Assembly: GCA_008636095.1 (NCBI GenBank)
Contig: VSJD01000143.1
Location: 1-5,971, forward strand
Source of the DNA: Kiritimatiellota bacterium
GTDB lineage: Bacteria > Verrucomicrobiota > Kiritimatiellia > JAAZAB01
Reading direction: 5' to 3'
Length of the DNA stretch: 5,971 nucleotides
Of this stretch, positions 1 to 4,876 are shown piece by piece (within the stretch, counting starts at the first letter, position 1; each line of letters starts with the position of its first letter). The notes below the pieces were generated by a model, which worked only from the letters and a program-made list of their open reading frames with translations, ran no database searches and was not told where the DNA came from. Both the position numbers and the translations under genes were made by a program.

Positions 1-48
1 TTGCCCCTTCGCCTGATTTTCCTTGACGCTTCGTTTGGCACACGTCAT
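1..48 (-). CDS. Possible start of a leftward gene, cut by the window edge
   Basis: An ATG on the minus strand at 48-46 is preceded by a purine-rich GGGGGAGGG stretch, with GGAGG five bases from the ATG, a strong ribosome binding site. The 16 codons in the window read MTCAKRSVKENQAKGQ and stay open to the edge. This basic, polar beginning could precede a signal peptide or a prepilin-type leader, but too little is visible to assign a family. If real, it would be transcribed divergently from the beta-helix gene at 118, with about 70 bases between the two starts. The call rests only on the start context. Confidence 0.3.
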   Translation of the reverse strand, partial: MTCAKRSVKENQAKGQ

Positions 49-117
49 TCTACCCTCCCCCCATTAAACAGGCGTTTTAACCATTGTTTGCAAGAAATCA
101 GGCAACAGGAAGTAAAA

Positions 118-1311
118 ATGCAAAGATTATACGTACTGATCGTCGGATTGATGGTGTCAATCCAAATGGCCGGCGCTACGACGAATTACGTTGACCGGTA
201 TGGCACGAATCCAACGCCGAATTACACGAACTGGGCAACGGCGGCGACGAATATTCAGCTCGCGGTAGATGTGGCGGCGGTCGGCAATACCGTGCTGGTA
301 AGTAACGGCGTGTATGATACCGGCGGGAAAATAACACCGAGTTATGCGTTGACTAACCGCGTATGCGCAACCACGGCCATTATTTTGCGCAGTGTCAATG
401 GTCCGAATTATACGTCCATCAAAGGCCAACCATCGCCCAACGGCTTAATGGGGACAGGGGCGGTGCGGTGTGTGTATTTGGCCGGTGGCGCAAGTTTGAT
501 TGGATTCACACTGACCAATGGATATGCGATGACGAATGGAACTATGGGAAATGAGCGGGGCGGGGCAGGCGTTATGGTTGAAACCAGCGGGAGTGTAAGC
601 AACTGCGTGATAGTGGGTAATTATGGAGATAGATATGGTGGCGGCGTATTTTTGAATAATGGCGGGACGTTGAATAATTGCGTAATATCCAATAATTCTA
701 ACATAGCGTATGGCGGTGGGGTAGCGAGTATAGGCGGGACTATAAACAACTGCATAATTGTCAATAACAGTCTTGGAACTTTGGGCGGCGGCGTTATGGC
801 AAGAGCGAACACGGAAATAAATAATTGTCTGATTGCCGGAAATATAACCACCGCTGGTAGCGGCGGCGGCCTGTTTTTGTGGTTTTCCCCGGTAAAGTTG
901 AACAATTGCACGATTGTTGGCAACGATTCCGGCGCCTCCGAAGGCGGGGGAATTAATTTTTATCAATGTTACGCATCGCTGACAAATTGTATCGTCTGGG
1001 GGAATACATCAACCTATGGTACAAGCAGTAATATTTACAACCAAGCTACGCAAGATTTCAGTTATGTATGTTCCGGGCCGACAAAGGCCGGGACGGGGAA
1101 CACCGACTCTGACCCGCAATTTGTTGGGCCGGCCACCGGGAATTATCGCCTGACGGCGAATTCGCCCTGTGTGAATGCGGGAATATATCAGAGTTGGATG
1201 ACCGGCGCGGCTGATATTGACGGGCATCGGCGGCTGGACAAATTCAGCGGCATTGTGGATATGGGGTGTTATGAATATGTTCCCAAAGGCACAATTGTTA
1301 CTGTTCCGTAG
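118..1311 (+). CDS. Secreted right-handed parallel beta-helix protein (choice-of-anchor Q-like)
   Basis: This 397-residue protein is probably exported. I chose the ATG at 118 because AGGAAG lies five bases upstream and the product then begins with a signal peptide: MQR, a hydrophobic stretch LYVLIVGLMVSIQM, then AGA|TT as the likely cleavage site. The open frame continues upstream to base 1 but carries no signal there. Residues 21-120 resemble the N-terminal cap of pectate-lyase-fold and polymorphic outer-membrane-like proteins (NYVDRYG..., NIQLAVDVAAVGNTVLV). Residues about 150-296 form coils of 24-27 residues, each with GGG(V/I/L) and NC(V/I/L/T)I.N; the Asn-Cys pairs recur at 162-163, 187-188, 211-212, 236-237, 263-264 and 290-291, predicting Asn and Cys ladders. 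The end (DIDGHRR, DMGCYEY) matches the closing region common in PVC choice-of-anchor Q proteins. It could bind or cleave a polysaccharide or be a surface protein; no catalytic residues are recognisable. The last residues (GTIVTVP) and stop run into the fucosidase relic on the other strand, so the C-terminus may be shortened. Confidence 0.85.
   Translation: MQRLYVLIVGLMVSIQMAGATTNYVDRYGTNPTPNYTNWATAATNIQLAVDVAAVGNTVLVSNGVYDTGGKITPSYALTNRVCATTAIILRSVNGPNYTSIKGQPSPNGLMGTGAVRCVYLAGGASLIGFTLTNGYAMTNGTMGNERGGAGVMVETSGSVSNCVIVGNYGDRYGGGVFLNNGGTLNNCVISNNSNIAYGGGVASIGGTINNCIIVNNSLGTLGGGVMARANTEINNCLIAGNITTAGSGGGLFLWFSPVKLNNCTIVGNDSGASEGGGINFYQCYASLTNCIVWGNTSTYGTSSNIYNQATQDFSYVCSGPTKAGTGNTDSDPQFVGPATGNYRLTANSPCVNAGIYQSWMTGAADIDGHRRLDKFSGIVDMGCYEYVPKGTIVTVP
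601..1005 (+). repeat. Degenerate coil-encoding repeats of the beta-helix protein
   Basis: Five units of about 72-81 bases start at AAC/AAT-TG(C/T), encoding Asn-Cys-hydrophobic-Ile/Val, and each has a GGCGG-rich stretch encoding Gly-Gly-Gly in its middle. A sixth Asn-Cys closes the series. The units are similar as protein but divergent as DNA, so they look like old coil duplications kept by structure, not a recent tandem array. Confidence 0.7.
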
Positions 1312-1432
1312 CTGCTCGCGCCGTTCTTCTTGAGCCATGTGCCGACTTGCCGGAGGATGCGTCCGTCGTGGGGATCAACGGAACCATCCGGTTTCGGGCC
1401 GATTCCAGAACGTTGTCATTACCTGGCGAATG
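1302..1432 (-). pseudogene. Relic of a GH29 alpha-L-fucosidase C-terminal end
   Basis: Read leftward from about 1406, the minus strand encodes GIGPKPDGS, then ILRQVGTWLKKNG, then SSYGT, ending near 1302. From memory this is the conserved end of the GH29 alpha-L-fucosidase catalytic domain (typically LLNIGPKPDG..., ILR.IG.WLK.NGEAIYGT). Two adjacent stops, TAA at 1421-1419 and TGA at 1418-1416, lie just upstream in this frame. The preceding family segment (compare GGNLLLN) seems to continue in another frame as GNDNVL at about 1423-1406, so a frameshift is likely. There is no start and no catalytic domain: about 40 codons survive of a gene usually well over 400 codons long. It lies between the convergent 3' ends of the glycyl radical enzyme and beta-helix genes and overlaps the last bases of the latter. 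Family identity is by motif recognition, not a search. Confidence 0.75.
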
Positions 1433-1437
1433 CCGGC

Positions 1438-3726
1438 CTAATTTTTATGCTTCGTTCGGGCAATGACATGTTCCTGCAAATCTTTGGTCAACAGCTTGAA
1501 AATTTGCGAATAACCAGCCACGCGGACCGGAATATTGCCGAATTTTTCCGGCTGTTCCATGGCAAGGCGCAGACGTTCTTCAGTGACCACGTTAAATTGC
1601 ATCTGGCCGACTCCCATACTGACGGCTGTTTGGATAATTTGTGACAAGCGTTGAATTCCTGCGTTGCCGTTGATCAGGGTGGGATGAAGATCAATAATGG
1701 CGGCGGTTGCTCCGGCTGATTTATGGTGCGGAAGTTTTGCCAGGGTATTGATCAGCGCGGTGACGCCTTTTTCATCCCGTCCTTGTTGTGCGGAAAGCGA
1801 ATAGGCGATCGGTTCGCTTGCCCGACGGCCGTCGGGCGTCGCCCCCAGAAGTTTTCCAAAACTGATGTTGGATATAAACGAAAACAGGTGGACAAAAAAT
1901 CGTCCGTTAAGGGCGGAACGGTATTTGTCCATCTGGTCGATAAAATAATTTGTCACCCACGCTGCAATTTCGTCAACTTCGGATACGTCGTTTCCGTATT
2001 TGGACGCGCCTTTGAGCAGAAGCTGGCGAATGGGCTCATATCCTTCAAAGTTGGCGCGTAACACTGCCAATAGTTTGGCGGCGTCAATTTTCTTTTCCTC
2101 AAATAAAAGCTTTTTAATGGCGATCAGGGAATCGGCAACATTGGCGGCGCCCATAAAGCAGATTGAATGATAATTATAAATCGCTCCGCCGTCGGTAATG
2201 TCGCGACCGCGTTCAATACAGGCGTCGGTGAGCACTGACCAGCATGGCAGGGGGCCTTCCTCTCTCTGCGCCAGTTCGCCCCGGTTAATGGTGTAAATCA
2301 TGTTTTTTATGAAGAAATCCATTTGGCGCTGGAAGGCGCCGATTAAAGCTTCATAACCGGTAAAGCTTGTCAATAGTCCGGTGTGCGGCCCGATTTGCTC
2401 GTTGGTGCGCAGATCTTTGCCGTCGAAGAGCGCTAATTCCAGGCATTTAATTGCGCAAAACCATCCCGAAACCGCGTGCGGGTTGGCTTTGCCCGGAATG
2501 GTCAACTCGATACATCCTATGGGGGCGAAATCCCGGGCATCCTCGATCTTAATTCCACGGTCAGCCAGGGCTTTAATGAAACATTCTTCGTTAAAGAAGA
2601 ACGGTATTCCGCCGCCCCGGCTGGCGAGATCGGCGCAACGGTCAATAAACACTTTGGGCGTGTGCCGATTGATTCGGACCGAGAGATCGCGCACAAAGCC
2701 GGCATTTTTGGTTGCCTCAAGAATGATGTAACTCATTTCATTTACGGCGCATTGTCCTGCCGCATTTACTCCGCCCAGCGTGATGGCCTGGACGTCATAT
2801 TCCAGGTAAAGTTTACAAGCCAATTCCTCCATCAGTTCGACCGCTTCGGAGCGTGTGATTCTGCCGGCGGCGATATCCGTTGCGTAATATGGGTATAGAA
2901 TCTGGTCGAGTCGTCCGATGGAATTGGCATTGATCCCGTCCTCCCCACAGGTCAAAATATGACTCAGCCAAAGCGACTGGACCGCCTCGTATAATGTTCG
3001 GGCGCCTTCGGCCGGAACCCGTTTGCACATTTTCGCCATATCGGTTTTGTCCATGGAACGGGCTAATTCGGCATAACGTTTGCCAAGCAGAATTCCGGCC
3101 TCACAAATCCATAAACCGGCTTTCCAGAAATTTTCCTGTTGCGGGAAATCCATTTCGGTAATAGCGGCCCGGGCCATACGCTCTTCAATCTCGCCTTGGA
3201 TGCCTTTGAATCCGATGCGTAATACTTTTGCATAATCGCGGATGGAATGATTCTCAATCCATCCGAGCCCCGAAAAAATTCCTTGCGTGCTTCCGCAGAA
3301 ATATTCTGCTGTTGGTTGGCCGATCGCTATGCGCGGCGTTCGTCTTTTTCCTTCGGGATATAATTGCAACACCCTTTTTTCTACCGCGCCGGCTTCTTGC
3401 AGATCAACACCCAGTTCCTTAATACGGTCGGCTTGCCTGCGATTTTCTTGATTAAGGAAACCAAAATCACCCGGCAGGTGTTCGCCTGCCAGGCGCCAAT
3501 CGGGGTAAATTCGAATCGGGGCAAGTTTCACCAGTTCGCGTAATAATGTTGCCCGGCCCTGTACCACGGAAAGGTTTTGATCGGTACGATATAAGGCAAC
3601 ATCGCGCGAAAACGGGTTGAGATCAGGAATCCACGAGCCTTTTCTTTTCATGGTTTCGTCGCGTAACCGTGAAATTCGTTCCGGAACCGCTGCTTTGGAA
3701 CAAAAGGCCATGCTTTCCTGGTTCAT
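1438..3726 (-). CDS. Glycyl radical enzyme of the PFL2/dehydratase-like group, substrate unknown
   Basis: This 762-residue protein is full length for the family and probably cytoplasmic. Glycyl radical enzymes use a backbone Gly radical to generate a Cys thiyl radical that attacks the substrate; they need a radical-SAM activase and are destroyed by oxygen. Visible family features, numbered from the ATG at 3726, are GRLDQILYPYY (271-281), LGGVNAAG (317-324), DLSVRINRHTP (347-357), the active-site loop IGCIE with Cys405 and Glu407, GATPDGRRASEP (628-639), QGRD (648-651), QMQFNVV (708-714) and the radical loop RVAGYSQIF (735-743) with Gly738. The single Cys followed by Ile-Glu argues against pyruvate formate-lyase, which has Cys-Cys, and favours the C-x-E group (dehydratases, decarboxylases, C-N and C-S lyases). 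The usual GCVE-P is GCIE-L here, so I do not name a reaction. The start is fixed by AAAGGAG five bases upstream. The frame is open for 42 codons further upstream, but those codons match a histidine kinase tail. No activase gene is in the window. The araC-type gene 132 bases upstream, on the same strand, is a likely regulator or operon partner. Confidence 0.93.
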   Translation of the reverse strand: MNQESMAFCSKAAVPERISRLRDETMKRKGSWIPDLNPFSRDVALYRTDQNLSVVQGRATLLRELVKLAPIRIYPDWRLAGEHLPGDFGFLNQENRRQADRIKELGVDLQEAGAVEKRVLQLYPEGKRRTPRIAIGQPTAEYFCGSTQGIFSGLGWIENHSIRDYAKVLRIGFKGIQGEIEERMARAAITEMDFPQQENFWKAGLWICEAGILLGKRYAELARSMDKTDMAKMCKRVPAEGARTLYEAVQSLWLSHILTCGEDGINANSIGRLDQILYPYYATDIAAGRITRSEAVELMEELACKLYLEYDVQAITLGGVNAAGQCAVNEMSYIILEATKNAGFVRDLSVRINRHTPKVFIDRCADLASRGGGIPFFFNEECFIKALADRGIKIEDARDFAPIGCIELTIPGKANPHAVSGWFCAIKCLELALFDGKDLRTNEQIGPHTGLLTSFTGYEALIGAFQRQMDFFIKNMIYTINRGELAQREEGPLPCWSVLTDACIERGRDITDGGAIYNYHSICFMGAANVADSLIAIKKLLFEEKKIDAAKLLAVLRANFEGYEPIRQLLLKGASKYGNDVSEVDEIAAWVTNYFIDQMDKYRSALNGRFFVHLFSFISNISFGKLLGATPDGRRASEPIAYSLSAQQGRDEKGVTALINTLAKLPHHKSAGATAAIIDLHPTLINGNAGIQRLSQIIQTAVSMGVGQMQFNVVTEERLRLAMEQPEKFGNIPVRVAGYSQIFKLLTKDLQEHVIARTKHKN

Positions 3727-3852
3727 ACCATCTCCTTTACCATTCGTCAGAGTTGCGCATTCAATTTCACCGCTGCAGTTTTCAATGGCCGTTTTGGCCA
3801 GTGCCAGGCCGATTCCCGTTCCGCCGGAGCGGTTCGAGTAAAACAAGAGGGA
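3727..3852 (-). pseudogene. Relic of a sensor histidine kinase ATPase domain (G-box end)
   Basis: Minus-strand codons from 3852 to 3727 read LLFYSNRS, GGTGIGLALAK, TAIENCSGEIEC, then TNGKG. This is the typical order at the end of HATPase_c domains of sensor kinases: an F-x-x-F/FY segment, the G2 box GGTG(I/L)GL, a helix, a G-x-I/E-I strand and the G-K-G turn. The upstream parts (HisKA, N box, G1 box) are absent, because the frame meets TAA at 3855-3853 and the AraC stop at 3861-3859. The final strand after GKG is replaced by the start of the glycyl radical enzyme, which continues in the same frame. It cannot be a working kinase. Whether it is ever translated, from TTG 3846, is unknown. The match is strong by motif but short. 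Confidence 0.7.
3732..3738 (-). promoter_or_regulatory. Ribosome binding site deciding the glycyl radical enzyme start
   Basis: Minus-strand AAAGGAG lies five bases before the ATG at 3726. It sits inside the codons of the kinase-like tail (Asn-Gly-Lys-Gly-Asp-Gly), so the enzyme's translation signal lies in the upstream relic. This supports ATG 3726 over the TTG at 3846. Confidence 0.8.
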
Positions 3853-3858
3853 TTAGGG

Positions 3859-4728
3859 TCAACCCGGTGCACAATTATGCCGGAGACCATGCTCGGTTGG
3901 CGCAACACCAGTGTGGCGCTTATAAGCATGGCTGAAGTTACTTGGATCTTTATAACCTAATTGGTAGGCGACGGCCTTCACTGAAATTCCGGATTGAAGC
4001 CAAGTCCGGGCGCATTTCATTTTCAGGTTTTGGAAATAAGCTTGCGGCGATATTTTTAATCGCCGGTTGAACAATCGATTGAGTGTGACCGGCGCTATGG
4101 CCAGGTAATTGCACAAAACGCCGACGGCATCGCGCGTGGCTATGTGTTCTTTCATCCAGCGTTGAGCCAGGTCAAATTGCACGGCCGGAGTTCCGGTCAG
4201 ATCAGGCGCAATATAAGTCTGCGCGAAAAGCAATTCAATTTCCATGCGTATATTGAGCAATTTAAACGGTGTGAACTGGTCTATAGCACGCACCATTTTC
4301 CGGCAAGCTGCGTGAAGATATTGCAATCGTCTAATCTTTTGTTCCGACACTTTAATCATCAAGTATTGTCCTTCTTCCGGTTTAACAAATGGAACGAGCG
4401 GCGGAGAACGCCAGGCCCAAAAGATACGATAATACGGCTTTCCCTTCGGCAGGGTGAAACCGTGCAGACAGTCCGGGCTGAAAATAAACATCTCGCCGCG
4501 TTTTAATATCAACGTTTTGCTGGGTAGTTGCATGTGACAACACCCGCCCAACGCGAGAGAATAATACCACACTATCGTTCGCATAATTGGCCGCGGAAAA
4601 ATGCCCGGCAAGGGCGGCGCCGCAACGGCGGCGACTAAATCCAATCCCTGTTCCTCCAATGGCTTCAAAACCGGAACGGGAGCCGGCAGATTAATTGCAT
4701 GGGTTCTATGTTTTAAGCCGGTTTTCAT
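3859..4728 (-). CDS. AraC-family transcriptional regulator
   Basis: A 289-residue DNA-binding regulator of usual AraC/XylS length. Residues about 45-110 look like the cupin-type ligand-sensing half (LILKRGEMFIFSPDCLHGF, with His89 placed like the conserved 'P...H.F' strand). Residues about 187-281 form the two-helix-turn-helix domain: the first HTH is around AVGVLCNYLAIAPVTLNRLF, and the second around SVKAVAYQLGYKDPSNFSHA, followed by YKRHTGVAPTEH. Such proteins commonly sense a sugar or its breakdown product. The ATG at 4728 has no clear Shine-Dalgarno sequence; it was chosen as the first Met of the frame, downstream of a plausible promoter. The gene lies upstream of the glycyl radical enzyme on the same strand and divergent from the secreted protein at 4877, so either or both are likely targets. 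The tail after TEH (GLRHNCAPG) ends right before the kinase relic and may be altered by that junction. Confidence 0.92.
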   Translation of the reverse strand: MKTGLKHRTHAINLPAPVPVLKPLEEQGLDLVAAVAAPPLPGIFPRPIMRTIVWYYSLALGGCCHMQLPSKTLILKRGEMFIFSPDCLHGFTLPKGKPYYRIFWAWRSPPLVPFVKPEEGQYLMIKVSEQKIRRLQYLHAACRKMVRAIDQFTPFKLLNIRMEIELLFAQTYIAPDLTGTPAVQFDLAQRWMKEHIATRDAVGVLCNYLAIAPVTLNRLFNRRLKISPQAYFQNLKMKCARTWLQSGISVKAVAYQLGYKDPSNFSHAYKRHTGVAPTEHGLRHNCAPG

Positions 4729-4734
4729 AACGCA

Positions 4735-4764
4735 TGTTATATTTAACCATGACGATTTATAACA
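4735..4764. repeat. Inverted repeat in the araC leader, possible operator
   Basis: TGTTATA (4735-4741) and TATAACA (4758-4764) are perfect 7-base inverted copies separated by 16 bases. They lie between the predicted araC promoter and its start codon. They could be a dimeric operator for autoregulation or a weak leader hairpin. In AT-rich DNA a chance occurrence is quite possible. Confidence 0.3.
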
Positions 4765-4783
4765 CCAGAATAATGCTGACTTA

Positions 4784-4812
4784 TTTATGCCGGATAATTA
4801 CAGTATAGTCAA
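4784..4812 (-). promoter_or_regulatory. Predicted promoter of the araC-type gene
   Basis: On the minus strand, TTGACT (4812-4807) and CATAAA (4789-4784) are separated by 17 bases. They match five of six and four of six positions of the sigma-70 consensus. Transcription would start near 4777, leaving a leader of about 50 bases before ATG 4728. A housekeeping-type sigma factor is assumed. Confidence 0.5.
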
Positions 4813-4820
4813 AACAAAAG

Positions 4821-4844
4821 AATAAATTTATTATTACATATAAT
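4821..4844 (+). promoter_or_regulatory. Predicted -10 box with adjacent palindrome for the secreted protein gene
   Basis: A perfect TATAAT lies at 4839-4844, 32 bases before the ATG at 4877. No good -35 box is found 16-18 bases upstream (the bases there read close to AAAAGA), which would suit an activator-dependent promoter. The perfect 12-base palindrome AATAAATTTATT (4821-4832) occupies the position between -35 and -10 and could be an operator, though it is pure A/T. Confidence 0.4.
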
Positions 4845-4876
4845 AGATGTCGTTTAATAAAAAGGAGCTAAAAACC

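Noticed and set aside
23..51. A rightward promoter with TTGACG at 23-28
   Set aside because: The bases at the expected -10 position (about CATTCT) match the consensus poorly, and the segment would lie within the possible leftward gene.
1..117. Upstream extension of the beta-helix gene in the same open frame from TTG at base 1
   Set aside because: The extra residues have no signal peptide or homology, whereas ATG 118 has AGGAAG at five bases and starts a textbook signal peptide.
445..966. A 173-codon minus-strand open frame opposite the beta-helix gene
   Set aside because: It mirrors the repetitive coil codons, has no recognisable domain and no ribosome binding site; it is an antisense shadow.
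601..1005. CRISPR-like or recent tandem DNA repeat
   Set aside because: The units are coding, divergent in DNA and variable in length, and are explained by beta-helix coils.
1312..1437. A two-way transcription terminator between the convergent genes
   Set aside because: Only stems of three or four base pairs without a T-run were found; the gap is better explained by the fucosidase relic.
1438..3726. Calling the glycyl radical enzyme a pyruvate formate-lyase or naming it pflB
   Set aside because: Pyruvate formate-lyase has adjacent active-site cysteines; here the loop is Gly-Cys-Ile-Glu, as in the non-formate-lyase group.
1438..3726. Naming it a propanediol dehydratase because of the fucosidase relic
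   Set aside because: The loop differs from the diol dehydratase type, and the fucosidase piece is a dead remnant, so context alone cannot fix the substrate.
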